Notes: generated from the sequence alone by a model not told the origin. Positions 24,317 to 32,371 are shown, numbered from the stretch's first letter. The stretch is 41,919 nt of DNA from an uncultured Oscillospiraceae bacterium (GCA_910589395.1 CAJUTL010000024.1:1-41919); one strand, 5' to 3'. Numbers and translations are program-made.

Positions 24317-24628
24317 ATGATCCTTGGCTTTAAGATGAAGCTCTATCCCGGCAAAGAAGAGGAATATGAACGCCGTCACAGGGAGCTGTGGCCGGAAATG
24401 AAAGAGATGATCCATGAATACGGCGGCAGGAACTACACCATTTTTCTGGATCGGGAAACGCTGACGCTTTTCGGCACCCTGGAGGTGGAGAACGAAGAAC
24501 GGTGGCGGCAAAGCGCCGATACGGCCATCTGCCGCAAATGGTGGGACTATATGGCGGAACTCATGGAAACAAACTCGGACAACAGCCCGGTCAGCATTCC
24601 GCTGAAGCAGGTGTTCCACTTGGAATAA
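24317..24628 (+). CDS. rhaM: L-rhamnose mutarotase
   Basis: A 103-residue protein matching the RhaM family, which interconverts the alpha and beta anomers of L-rhamnose. The family pattern FKMKLYPGKEEEYERRHRELWPEM, with its conserved Tyr and His, is followed by NYTIFLD and the C-terminal WWDYMAELM. The start follows AAGGAAGG by seven bases. No rhamnose isomerase, kinase or aldolase genes are in the window, so it is an isolated member, perhaps serving sugars released elsewhere. It ends the rightward gene run. Confidence 0.85.
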   Translation: MILGFKMKLYPGKEEEYERRHRELWPEMKEMIHEYGGRNYTIFLDRETLTLFGTLEVENEERWRQSADTAICRKWWDYMAELMETNSDNSPVSIPLKQVFHLE

Positions 24629-24687
24629 CTGATTAGTTGTTAGCTGTGAGTAGTTAGTTGTTAGAAAAGGAAAAGGTCTCTCCAAAT

Positions 24688-24759
24688 TGTCATCCTGAGT
24701 CACCGAAGGTGGCGAAGGATCTCGTCCTTCGGTCTTTTTGAAGGGCTTTAAGGATGACA
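24688..24759. repeat. Palindromic intergenic repeat, copy 4
   Basis: Ends TGTCATCCTGAG and AGGATGACA; the internal arm carries a small nested CACCGAAGGTG hairpin where other copies have different stems. CTCGTCCTT is conserved. Confidence 0.7.
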
Positions 24760-24892
24760 AGGGGGAACTGTGTGATAAATTGGAATTTGGCGGTGAGGAA
24801 AGCCTCCCTTTGCAAGCAGGGGGAGGGGGACCACCGTAAGGTGGTGGAGGGGATAGTCACACGCAGAAAGCGGGATAGAACCGCCAGTTTCA

Positions 24893-24945
24893 ATCCCCTC
24901 AGTCACGGCTTTGCCGTGACAGCTCCCCTTACTCGCGCAAGTGGA
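24893..24945. repeat. TCACGGCTTTGCCGTGA hairpin repeat, reverse copy
   Basis: Reverse orientation of the module at 534-583: CCCCTCAGTCACGG, CTTTGCCGTGACAG, CTCCCCTTA. Confidence 0.65.
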
Positions 24946-25018
24946 TCCCAAGGGCATTAAACTATAATTTACTGAGCATTGCTAATTGTATGTGCGCCGT
25001 CCAGTATCTAAAGAAAAG

Positions 25019-25064
25019 CAAAAGAACTGCTGCAAAATTTGGCATTTTGCAGCAGTTCTTTTGG
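25019..25064. terminator. Strong bidirectional terminator
   Basis: Perfect 18-bp stem (25021-25038 with 25044-25061, GAACTGCTGCAAAAT arms) and a 5-base loop, with A-rich and T-rich sides. It is well placed to stop the pdxST transcript from the right. Confidence 0.85.
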
Positions 25065-25098
25065 TTTCTGTCTTGCAGCACATTGATTGTGCCCTGAG

Positions 25099-25680
25099 TC
25101 AAATACGTTCAGCTTCCAAAACCATTTCCAGAAAATACCGATGCAGGAGAAGGCTGTCCGTCAGCTCCGGGTGGAAGGCCGTCACCAGCTGGTTTCCCTG
25201 CCGGGCGGCGACGGATTTTCCGTCTACCGCCGCTAGAATCTCGGCGTTTCCCCACGCCTGCTCAATGTAGGGGGCCCTAATAAAGGTCATGGGAACCTTG
25301 CCGATCCCGCGGAATTCTTCTTCCGTGTGAAAGCTTCCCAGCTGCCTTCCATAGGCGTTTCGCCGGGCGCTGATACTCATGGTGGCAAGGTGGGGCCTCT
25401 CCCCGTCCTGAAGCCTGCTTGCCAGCAGGATCAGCCCGGCGCAGGTGCCGAATACGGGAAGACCATTTTGAATGGCCTCCCGCAGGGGAGAAAAAAGCTC
25501 CAGTTCCCGCAGCAGCTTTCCCATTACCGTGCTTTCGCCTCCCGGCAGGATCAGGCCGCCGAGGGGCGCCTCCAGATCCTTTTTCTGCCGAAGCTCCCGC
25601 CAGGGAACGCCCAGCCGGGAAAGGGCCTGCTCATGTTCTAAAAATGCCCCCTGTACCGCTAAAATCCCGATCTCGCTCAT
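25099..25680 (-). CDS. pdxT: Pyridoxal 5'-phosphate synthase glutaminase subunit PdxT
   Basis: A 193-residue class I glutaminase that supplies ammonia to PdxS. The signature PGGEST (46-51), the nucleophile Cys80 in FGTCAG, and His170/Glu172 in FHPEL form the catalytic triad. The start overlaps pdxS by four bases (ATGA), so the two subunits are coupled. Twelve of each assemble in the known complex. Confidence 0.96.
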   Translation of the reverse strand: MSEIGILAVQGAFLEHEQALSRLGVPWRELRQKKDLEAPLGGLILPGGESTVMGKLLRELELFSPLREAIQNGLPVFGTCAGLILLASRLQDGERPHLATMSISARRNAYGRQLGSFHTEEEFRGIGKVPMTFIRAPYIEQAWGNAEILAAVDGKSVAARQGNQLVTAFHPELTDSLLLHRYFLEMVLEAERI

Positions 25681-26558
25681 TGCCCACGCTCCGCCATCAG
25701 CAGGGCGATCTCCTGCTCGTTGATGCCTACCATGGCCTCTCCCAGGTCGGCGGAGAGCTCCGCCAGCAGCTTGGCGTCCTTGTAGTTGGTGACAGCCTGC
25801 ACAATGGCGGCGGCCCGCTTTTCCGGGTTGCCGGATTTGAAAATGCCGGAGCCCACGAAGACGCCCTCCGCTCCCAGCTGCATCATCAGCGCGGCGTCCG
25901 CCGGGGTGGCGACGCCTCCGGCGGCAAAGTTCACCACGGGAAGCTTGCCGTTTTCCCGGACAAACCGCGCCAGCTCATAGGGAACCTGAAGCTGCTTGGC
26001 GGCCTCATAAAGCTCATCGTCGTTTAGAGAGGCAAGGCGGCGGATCTCGCTTTGCATTTTCCGCATGTGCCGCACCGCTTGTACCACGTCTCCGGTGCCG
26101 GGCTCGCCTTTGGTGCGGATCATGGAAGCGCCCTCCTGAATACGCCGCAGGGCTTCCCCCAGATCCTTCGCGCCGCAGACAAAGGGGACACGGAAGGCCG
26201 TTTTATCGATGTGGTATACGTCGTCGGCAGGGGAAAGAACCTCGCTTTCATCGATATAATCGATCTCAATGGCCTCCAGGATCTGCGCCTCCGCGAAATG
26301 GCCGATCCGGCATTTCGCCATGACGGGAATGGAAACCGCCTCTTGAATGCCTCGAATCATTTTGGGGTCGCTCATACGGGAAACGCCGCCTGCCGCCCGA
26401 ATATCCGCCGGAATGCGCTCCAACGCCATGACGGCGCAGGCCCCGGCCTTCTCGGCGATTTTCGCCTGCTCCGGGGTGGTAACGTCCATAATAACGCCGC
26501 CCTTGAGCATCTGCGCCAAATTCCTGTTTAATTCCGCTCTGTTTTCCTGCTGTTCCAT
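25677..26558 (-). CDS. pdxS: Pyridoxal 5'-phosphate synthase lyase subunit PdxS
   Basis: A 293-residue TIM-barrel enzyme that makes PLP from ribose 5-phosphate, glyceraldehyde 3-phosphate and ammonia. GGVIMDVTTPEQAKIAE holds the conserved Asp25; the imine-forming Lys is Lys82 in MAKCRIGHF; FAAGGVATPADAALMMQLG is the phosphate-binding loop. The ATG has AAGGGAG ten bases upstream. The minus-strand promoter area shows TATGAT near 26610 with a poor -35, as expected if a PdxR-type activator is needed; the divergent gene at 27013 encodes such a regulator. Confidence 0.97.
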   Translation of the reverse strand: MEQQENRAELNRNLAQMLKGGVIMDVTTPEQAKIAEKAGACAVMALERIPADIRAAGGVSRMSDPKMIRGIQEAVSIPVMAKCRIGHFAEAQILEAIEIDYIDESEVLSPADDVYHIDKTAFRVPFVCGAKDLGEALRRIQEGASMIRTKGEPGTGDVVQAVRHMRKMQSEIRRLASLNDDELYEAAKQLQVPYELARFVRENGKLPVVNFAAGGVATPADAALMMQLGAEGVFVGSGIFKSGNPEKRAAAIVQAVTNYKDAKLLAELSADLGEAMVGINEQEIALLMAERGQ

Positions 26559-26639
26559 AGGTCACATTCTCCCTTCGGCAAATTTTTCTTGACAAACGCT
26601 CTGTTTTTTATCATACTCAAAACTGGACTGATGAAAATA

Positions 26640-27000
26640 CCCATTTTGCAAAAATAATACCAGACCAGAGAGAAGGGCAGATACTTAAATGAGCAATTAG
26701 AAATGAGTAATGAAGGGAAAGCCTTCTCCTTGTCATTGCTGAGCAAAAAGTGCAGAAAGCTATGACTTTCTGCACTTTCCCGGCGAAGAATCTCGTCCTT
26801 GGTTCTTTTATAGAAGGACGAGATCCTTCACTTCGTTCAGGATGACGGAAAAAGAAGGCTGTCGTTTTCTCTAACAACTAACTACTCACGACTAACAACT
26901 AACACGCTAAATCCCAATTTAACGTACTAAGCCTTTGCCCTTCCTAATTATACGCGCCCTTCTCTAACCACTAACCACTAACTACTAACAACTACCAAGC
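26640..27000. repeat. Gene-free repeat array between pdxS and pdxR
   Basis: Holds AATTAG/AATGAG tracts (26682-26715), a palindromic repeat (26731-26847), two CTAAC-rich tracts (26873-26906 and 26963-26996) and a TAAATCCCAATTTAACG flank (about 26908). Apart from the promoter of pdxST near 26590-26630, no gene or conserved operator could be picked out. Confidence 0.75.
26731..26847. repeat. Palindromic intergenic repeat, copy 5, with 13-bp nested stem
   Basis: Ends TGTCATTGCTGAG and CAGGATGACGG. The left arm contains a perfect nested stem AAAGTGCAGAAAG (26747-26759)/CTTTCTGCACTTT (26766-26778), unrelated to the nested stems in the other copies. Confidence 0.75.
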
Positions 27001-27012
27001 GGGGTCACGGCA

Positions 27013-28410
27013 ATGCTGACATATTCTTTAGAGCGGCGGGGAAAACTGCCGGTATATGAGTTTTTGTACAAAAGCATTCGGGAGGATATCCTTTCAGGAA
27101 AGCTGAAGGCGGGGGAAAGGCTGCCTCCGAAGCGGGGGCTGGCGGAGCACCTGGGTGTAAGTGTGATGACCGTGGAAAACGCTTATGCCCAGCTTTTGCT
27201 GGAGGGCTATCTGCGCGCGGAACAGCGCCGGGGTTATTTCGTGTGCGCGCTGGAGCAGCCGGTGCGGCAGCCTTCCGCTTTGCCGGTACGATCGGCGGAG
27301 CCGGAGGACACAGGGAAGGAATGGTTTGCCGATCTGAAAACCAACCGCACGCCTCAGGAACAGTTTCCCTTTTCCGTGTGGGCAAAGCTCATGCGGGAGG
27401 TGCTCACCGAGCGGGACCCCTCTCTGCTTGCCCCCATGCCGGGGCGGGGCCTTTTTCAGCTCAGGCGGGCGATTGCGGAATATCTGGACCGTTTCCGGGG
27501 TATGGCAGTCTCCCCAGAGCAGATCCTGATCGGCGCGGGAACAGAATTCCTCTATGGAATTTTGGTACAGCTTTTGGGAAGAGACACTGTTTTTGCGGTG
27601 GAGGACCCGGGATATTCCAGAATCCTTCAGGTGTATCGAGCCAACGGAGCCCGCTGTGTGCCTGTTCCTTTAGATTCCCAGGGCCTTTCCGTAAACGCGC
27701 TGCGGCAGAGCGAAGCAGAGACAGTCCATATTTCTCCCAGCCACCATTTCCCCACTGGGGCGGTTATGCCGGTTTCCCGGCGCAGAGAGCTTCTTTCCTG
27801 GGCGGAGGAGAAGGAGGATCGCTACCTCATAGAGGACGATTACGACAGCGAGTTCCGCTTTTCCGGAAAACCGGTTCCCACCATGCAGAGCATAGACCGG
27901 GCGGGACGAGTACTCTATGTCAATACCTTTTCCAAAACGCTTACCCCGGCGATCCGTATCAGTTACCTGGTGCTGCCGCCGGAGCTTTCCCGGCGGTTTT
28001 CCCGGCGGCTCGGTTTTATTTCCTGTACGGTTCCCAGCTTTGAGCAAATGACCCTGGCAAAATTTATCGCGGGAGGCTTCTTTGAGTCTCACCTAGCCAG
28101 AACCCGGCATTTTTACCGCCGCCGGCGGGACGCCATGGTCGAGGCGATCCTGAAAAGCCCCCTGGGAAGCCGCTGTCAGATCCGGGAAGCGGACGCGGGC
28201 CTGCATTTCCTGCTGGAAACACATTCCCCTTATCCCGATGAAGAGCTGACGCGCCGGGCGGCGGAGCGGGGCATACAGCTTTCCTGCCTGTCCGGATATC
28301 ACAGCCGCCCGGCACGGGCAGGCGGCGGGTGTATCGTGGTGAATTATTCCGGTATCGCTCCGGAGCGCATGGAGGAAACCGCCCGGCGGCTGGCGGAAGC
28401 CGTGTACTGA
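27013..28410 (+). CDS. pdxR: MocR/PdxR-type transcription regulator
   Basis: A 465-residue fusion of a GntR-type winged helix (about 1-75; LPPKRGLAEHLGVSVMTVENAYAQLLLEGYL) and a fold-type I aminotransferase domain. The PLP lysine is in TFSKTLTP (Lys308), with the typical EDDYDSEFR before it. In relatives PdxR binds PLP and adjusts pdxST transcription, and here the gene is divergent from pdxST. The 454-bp gap, filled by repeats, is much longer than in most pdxR-pdxST pairs. Start ATG at 27013 has no strong ribosome site (GGGGTCACGGCA before it). Confidence 0.88.
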   Translation: MLTYSLERRGKLPVYEFLYKSIREDILSGKLKAGERLPPKRGLAEHLGVSVMTVENAYAQLLLEGYLRAEQRRGYFVCALEQPVRQPSALPVRSAEPEDTGKEWFADLKTNRTPQEQFPFSVWAKLMREVLTERDPSLLAPMPGRGLFQLRRAIAEYLDRFRGMAVSPEQILIGAGTEFLYGILVQLLGRDTVFAVEDPGYSRILQVYRANGARCVPVPLDSQGLSVNALRQSEAETVHISPSHHFPTGAVMPVSRRRELLSWAEEKEDRYLIEDDYDSEFRFSGKPVPTMQSIDRAGRVLYVNTFSKTLTPAIRISYLVLPPELSRRFSRRLGFISCTVPSFEQMTLAKFIAGGFFESHLARTRHFYRRRRDAMVEAILKSPLGSRCQIREADAGLHFLLETHSPYPDEELTRRAAERGIQLSCLSGYHSRPARAGGGCIVVNYSGIAPERMEETARRLAEAVY

Positions 28411-28484
28411 GTAAGGGCATAAGGCAAAGCCCATGACCGGCGTACTCGGCATGAACTTCGCCAAGGACAAAAGAGGTGATTCGA

Positions 28485-29219
28485 TTGGCAAAATACTTTT
28501 GGGATACGGGTTTTACGATCTCGCCCGGAAAAGGATTTTCTCTGTTTAGCCCCGGGCATTTAGCCTGGCTGGGGGCCTGCCTTTTCTTGTGTCTTTTGCT
28601 GGGAAGCCGTTATCGGGCCTGGGGGGAGAGAAAGCGAAAAAGCTGTCTCCGGCTTTTGGCGGCACTGCTGCTCCTGGACGAGCTTTTTAAGGTCTGCTCC
28701 ACGCTGATAACCGGCCGTTTCCGGGTGGATTTTCTGCCCCTGCACCTTTGCAGCATCAATATTTTTGTGATCCTGGCGGACGTGTGCAGGCCCACCGCCG
28801 CTCTGCAGGAGATCCTCTATGCCATATGCCTGCCGGGAGCGGCCCTTGCCCTGCTGTTTCCCGGCTGGAGCTATCTGCCCTTGTGCAACGCCCTGTGTAT
28901 TCACAGCTTTACCGCCCATATCCTGCTGTTTCTGTATCCCTTTTTGCTGCTGTGCGGCGGTTTTCAGCCCAGCCTTTCCCGATTCCTGAAGGCGCTGCCC
29001 TTCTGTTTGCCGGTGGTAGCGGCCGTCTATTGCTTCAACCGAAGCTTCGGCACCAATTTCATGTTCCTCAGCTCCGCGGGAGAGGGAAATCCCCTTTCCC
29101 TGTTTGAAGCCTGGCTGGGAACCCCCGGTTATCTGATCGGCCTGCCGGTTCTCTGCCTCCTCTGCTGGACGGTTCTTTATGGAGGACAATGCCTGCTGAA
29201 AAGAACCAGGCGATCATAG
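28485..29219 (+). CDS. YwaF/TIGR02206-like integral membrane protein
   Basis: A 244-residue protein with six or seven hydrophobic helices. The family pattern is seen as FLPLHLCSINIF near the second helix, a central HSFTAHILLFLYP and NFMFLSSAGEGNPL between the later helices; this resembles the TMEM164/YwaF group. No enzymatic function is established. AGAGGTGAT is correctly placed for the TTG at 28485; the GTG at 28476 overlaps the ribosome site. It stands 74 bases after pdxR and may be on its transcript. Confidence 0.75.
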   Translation: MAKYFWDTGFTISPGKGFSLFSPGHLAWLGACLFLCLLLGSRYRAWGERKRKSCLRLLAALLLLDELFKVCSTLITGRFRVDFLPLHLCSINIFVILADVCRPTAALQEILYAICLPGAALALLFPGWSYLPLCNALCIHSFTAHILLFLYPFLLLCGGFQPSLSRFLKALPFCLPVVAAVYCFNRSFGTNFMFLSSAGEGNPLSLFEAWLGTPGYLIGLPVLCLLCWTVLYGGQCLLKRTRRS

Positions 29220-29515
29220 GCAATGGCAATTAGCAATTAGTAATTGATAATTAATAATAAAGGACAATTGCCCTTTGTCATTCTGAGCCGCAGGCGAAGA
29301 ATCTCGTCCTTAATTTCAGGACAAAAGGACCAAGGACGAGATTCTTCACCGAGAAAGCAAGGCCTCCTTGCTTTCTGTTCAGTAATGACAGGAGGGAGGT
29401 GCGTGGATAGCCGCTAAATTCCAATTTAACGTACCAATCCCCTTGCCCTTCCTAATTGCTCATTCTTCATTGCACACGCTCTTCTCTAACAACTAACAAC
29501 TCAAAATCCTGCTGG
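29220..29515. repeat. Gene-free repeat array
   Basis: Begins with CAATTAGCAATTAGTAATTG-type tracts, then a palindromic repeat (29276-29390), a TAAATTCCAATTTAACG flank at 29414-29430, a CCTTGCCCTTCCTAATTGC tract and a CTAACAACTAAC tract at 29486-29500. No gene. Confidence 0.75.
29276..29390. repeat. Palindromic intergenic repeat, copy 6, with nested stem
   Basis: Ends TGTCATTCTGAG and GTAATGACA. The right arm contains GAAAGCAAGG/CCTTGCTTTC (29353-29375), the same nested stem found in the copy at 338-484. Confidence 0.8.
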
Positions 29516-29579
29516 ACGAACGGCTGAAAATTGTGTAGAATAGGCACAGAAGAATTTCGGCGAAAGGGGCCGCGATAAC

Positions 29580-30029
29580 ATGAACCGGGAAAACAAAAGA
29601 AGACAATACGAGAAGGGCTATTATAAAACCCATGCCTGTGACGAAACCTTTACCTGCAAAAACTGCGGGCGCACGGTGGTGCCCGGCGGCGCCGGCAGTG
29701 ACCACCGCAATCATTGCCCCAACTGCCTTTCCAGCCTCCATGTGGATAACGAGCCGGGGGACAGGGAATCGGACTGCGGCGGCCTGATGGAGCCCATTGC
29801 CGTGTGGGTGAGGAATAATGGCGAGTGGGCCATTGTTCACCGCTGCCGCCGGTGCGGGCACCTCAGCTCGAACCGGGTCCTGGCGGACGATAACCCCATG
29901 AAGCTGATGTCCATCGCCTTAAAACCTTTGGCAAATCCCCCCTTTCCGCTGGAGCGGATCGAGGAGCTGACCGCCCTGATGGGCGGGGAAGGAAGCCTGC
30001 CGGAAAGAAAAACAGAGCCGGAGGAATAA
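29580..30029 (+). CDS. RNHCP domain-containing protein
   Basis: A 149-residue zinc-ribbon protein of the RNHCP family, named for the sequence seen here as RNHCPNC. One ribbon is CKNCG with HCPNC, the other CGG with CRRCG. The family is common in Firmicutes and its function is not known to me. The ATG follows AAAGGGG at ten bases. It is transcribed alone and ended by a GC-rich terminator. Confidence 0.88.
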   Translation: MNRENKRRQYEKGYYKTHACDETFTCKNCGRTVVPGGAGSDHRNHCPNCLSSLHVDNEPGDRESDCGGLMEPIAVWVRNNGEWAIVHRCRRCGHLSSNRVLADDNPMKLMSIALKPLANPPFPLERIEELTALMGGEGSLPERKTEPEE

Positions 30030-30067
30030 GGCGGAAGGGGGCTTATCCTGCGGCTGTTCTGCAAAAC

Positions 30068-30107
30068 GCGCGCCTGCTCGGGCAATCCGATGGGCGCGCC
30101 GCTTTTT
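30068..30107 (+). terminator. Terminator after the RNHCP gene
   Basis: Seven-bp GC stem GCGCGCC (30068-30074)/GGCGCGC (30093-30099), then CGCTTTTTG. Confidence 0.65.
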
Positions 30108-30159
30108 GTGCCGCGGTGGCGCTTGGAACAGGCGGACGGAGAATATTTTGCTTACAGCA

Positions 30160-30188
30160 TTGACAAAGGGCCGCAGCACACATATAAT
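30160..30188 (+). promoter_or_regulatory. Consensus sigma-A promoter of the TetR-flavodoxin operon
   Basis: Exact TTGACA (30160-30165), 17-bp spacer, exact TATAAT (30183-30188). This is the strongest promoter match in the window. Confidence 0.85.
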
Positions 30189-30190
30189 TG

Positions 30191-30202
30191 AGTTATATAA
30201 CT
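30191..30202. promoter_or_regulatory. Palindromic operator candidate
   Basis: Perfect 12-bp palindrome AGTTATATAACT immediately downstream of the -10 box, covering the start of transcription, followed by a related GGTTATATATAGG. Position fits self-repression by the TetR-type protein encoded next. Confidence 0.55.
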
Positions 30203-30226
30203 GGGTTATATATAGGTGGTGAAGCA

Positions 30227-30820
30227 GTGCCAAAGCAGAGAATTACAAAGGAAATGGTGGTAGAGGCGGCCTTTGAAGCGGCCCGGTCCGGCGGCATGGA
30301 GCAGATCACGGTAAAGGGGCTCGCGGAAAAGCTGGGCTGCTCCGTACAACCGATTTACAGCTACTGCGAAAGCATGGAGGGCCTGCGGCAGGACGTGATC
30401 CGCCGGGTCAAGCGGTTTGTTCGGGAATACGCGGCGGAACGCGCAAATCCGCAGGAGCCCTTCCGGTCTATCGGGCAGGCTTATGTTACGCTGGCAAAGG
30501 ACGAGCCCCATCTTTTCAAAATTTTTATTTTGCACCAAAGGAATGGGATTTCTTCCCTGGACGACCTTTACCGGGAAGAGGCAGATCGGAACATGGCAAA
30601 GCGCCTTGCGGAGGAATTACGGATCGGCAGGGAAGAGGCCCGGCAGCTCCACCTGCAAATGCTGATCTATACCATAGGTCTGGGGGCAATTTTTTCCATG
30701 ACGTCGCCGGGGATCTCCACAGATGAAATATTCGCGCAGCAGGAAAAAGCCTACCGGGCTTTTTTGGAACAGGCAAAACAAGACCGGCAGGAGCAGGAAC
30801 AGAAAGGTGGATTTGCATGA
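30227..30820 (+). CDS. TetR/AcrR family regulator
   Basis: A 197-residue regulator. The helix-turn-helix is in ITVKGLAEKLGCSVQPIYSYCESMEGL (about residues 22-50); the C-terminal helical part has no recognisable ligand motif. The GTG at 30227 is preceded by AGGTGGTG. It overlaps the flavodoxin gene by four bases (ATGA) and is expressed from a consensus promoter overlapping a palindrome, so autorepression with release by a ligand is likely. Charged, Gln-rich C-terminus. Confidence 0.85.
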   Translation: MPKQRITKEMVVEAAFEAARSGGMEQITVKGLAEKLGCSVQPIYSYCESMEGLRQDVIRRVKRFVREYAAERANPQEPFRSIGQAYVTLAKDEPHLFKIFILHQRNGISSLDDLYREEADRNMAKRLAEELRIGREEARQLHLQMLIYTIGLGAIFSMTSPGISTDEIFAQQEKAYRAFLEQAKQDRQEQEQKGGFA

Positions 30821-31374
30821 GCGGTAAAATTGTGATAGTCTATCAAAGCAAAACAGGATTTACCGAAAAATATGCCAAGCTTGCGGCAAAAGAAACAGCC
30901 TGTGATTTGATGAAGCTCAGCGAAACGACGGCTAAGCGGCTTTCGGCGTATGACACAGTGATATTTGGAAGCCGGGCCCACGCGGGGCGGATCGATGGTT
31001 ACGGAAAAATGCGCAAGCTGCTTCAAAATGTGCCGGTTTCGAAATTTGCCTTATTTGTAACCGGGGCAACTCCCAACGAAGCGAAGGAAACCGTGGAAGG
31101 CTTTTGGAAACAGAATCTCTCGGAAACAGAGCTTGCAGAGCTTCCTCATTTCTATTTGCAAAGCGGCCTGTGTTATGAAAAAATGGTTTTTTGGGATCGC
31201 CTTCTCATGAAAGCGGCAGCCGCCATGATACGGAAGAAAAAGGAAAAAACCTCGGAGGAAGCGGCCTTTGAGCAGGCAATTTCCCATTCCTACGATATTT
31301 CCTCGGAGGAATATCTGAGTCCCCTTGTGGAATGGATCCGCAGGGAACAGGCAGAGGAAGAACCGACTTCGTAG
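30817..31374 (+). CDS. Flavodoxin domain-containing protein
   Basis: A 185-residue FMN-binding protein. The phosphate loop is YQSKTGFTEKYA (residues 9-20); DTVIFGSRAHAGRID and FALFVTGATP are the later flavin-contacting strands. Similar proteins act as protoporphyrinogen oxidase HemG-like or general electron carriers, and which of these applies cannot be told. It is coupled to the TetR gene, which suggests induction by some stress or substrate. Confidence 0.85.
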   Translation: MSGKIVIVYQSKTGFTEKYAKLAAKETACDLMKLSETTAKRLSAYDTVIFGSRAHAGRIDGYGKMRKLLQNVPVSKFALFVTGATPNEAKETVEGFWKQNLSETELAELPHFYLQSGLCYEKMVFWDRLLMKAAAAMIRKKKEKTSEEAAFEQAISHSYDISSEEYLSPLVEWIRREQAEEEPTS

Positions 31375-31417
31375 TAAAACGCTATGAAACCGAATTTCAG
31401 CAGAAAGGACGTCTTTT

Positions 31418-32149
31418 ATGAAGCTTTACTTTGTTCGTCATGGAGATCCCGATTATTCCATCGATTCTCTTACGGAAAAGGGTTGGCGCGAGGTGGAATA
31501 TCTCTCAGAGCGCATGGTAAAGATCCCTGCAGTTGCCTATTTCTGCTCTCCCATGGGAAGGGCAAAGGATACTGCCCGGCCCACCCTGGAAAAACTGGGA
31601 CGCACTGCTGTGGAATGCGAGTGGCTCAGAGAGTTTAGCGGACAGATCCACCGGCCGGATCGTGTGGAGCAGGAATCTATTTGCTGGGATTGGCTTCCCC
31701 AGGATTGGACGAAGGATTCGAGGTTCTTTTCCCATCGGGAGTGGCTTCAAAACGAGACTATGGCAGCGGGAGATGTGGCCCGGGAATACCATTGGGTCAT
31801 TTCCGGTCTGGATCAGCTTTTAGCGGAGTATGGCTACCGGCGGGAGGGAGCGCTGTACCGGGTAGAGCAGGGCAATAACGATGCTCTGGTGTTTTTCTGC
31901 CATTTCGGCGTGGAATGCGTGTTGCTCAGTCACCTGTTGAACGTGTCTCCCATGGTGCTTTGGCATGGCTTTGTGGCGCTGCCCTCCTCCGTTACCACGG
32001 TGATCACGGAGGAACGCCGGCCGGGGATCGCCAGCTTTCGGGTCAATGCCTTTGGGGATATTTCTCATCTTTATGCGAAAGAGGAGCCTCCGGCCTTTGC
32101 CGCCCGCTTCAGCGAATGCTACGGCAATGAGGGAGAACGCCTGGATTGA
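31418..32149 (+). CDS. Histidine phosphatase family protein
   Basis: A 243-residue phosphoglycerate-mutase-like phosphatase. The catalytic RHG motif is at residues 7-9 (YFVRHGDPDY), the SPMGRAKDTARP segment provides the second Arg, and FCHFGVECVLLSH the second His. Start has AGAAAGGA. It follows the flavodoxin gene by 43 bases and may be in its operon. Substrate unknown; these enzymes often act on sugar phosphates. Confidence 0.88.
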   Translation: MKLYFVRHGDPDYSIDSLTEKGWREVEYLSERMVKIPAVAYFCSPMGRAKDTARPTLEKLGRTAVECEWLREFSGQIHRPDRVEQESICWDWLPQDWTKDSRFFSHREWLQNETMAAGDVAREYHWVISGLDQLLAEYGYRREGALYRVEQGNNDALVFFCHFGVECVLLSHLLNVSPMVLWHGFVALPSSVTTVITEERRPGIASFRVNAFGDISHLYAKEEPPAFAARFSECYGNEGERLD

Positions 32150-32191
32150 CAGAAAACAGCGGACTGTTCAGGCAGGTTTTACAAAGAAATC

Positions 32192-32332
32192 GGTTAGTTT
32201 CTGCTAACTGATTGTTGATCCCGCTGAAAATGGAAAACTCCTATTGACAATTTCCGGAAGTGGAACTATGATATATCAGAAGGTTAGCCACAGCTAACCG
32301 AAAATTTAAGCGCGGAGTTAGCTTTGGCTAAT
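32192..32332. promoter_or_regulatory. Three similar palindromes before the feo operon
   Basis: GTTAG-N6-CTAAC at 32193-32208 and 32283-32298, and GTTAG-N6-CTAAT at 32317-32332. The middle one is a perfect GGTTAGC/GCTAACC. They flank and follow the feo promoter, so a bound repressor would block transcription. The half-site resembles the DtxR/IdeR box (TTAGGTTAG...CTAACCTAA); the regulator is inferred and not in the window. Confidence 0.65.
32244..32272 (+). promoter_or_regulatory. Predicted sigma-A promoter of the feo operon
   Basis: TTGACA (32244-32249), 17-bp spacer, TATGAT (32267-32272), 100 bp before feoA. The second palindrome begins ten bases after the -10 box. Confidence 0.75.
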
Positions 32333-32371
32333 TCGACTGAGCGATTTCATGAGAGAAGGGCTGGAAGAAAA

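Larger units (their letters stand above)
24629..25015. repeat. Gene-free repeat array between rhaM and pdxT
   Basis: In order: a TTAGTTGTTAG tract (24633-24664), a palindromic repeat (24688-24759), a TAAATTGGAATTTGGCGG flank (about 24776), a CCTCC...GGAGG and CCACCGTAAGGTGG hairpin module (24803-24857), the TCACGGCTTTGCCGTGA module (24893-24945) and a CCAGTATCTA tract. No gene is seen. Confidence 0.8.
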
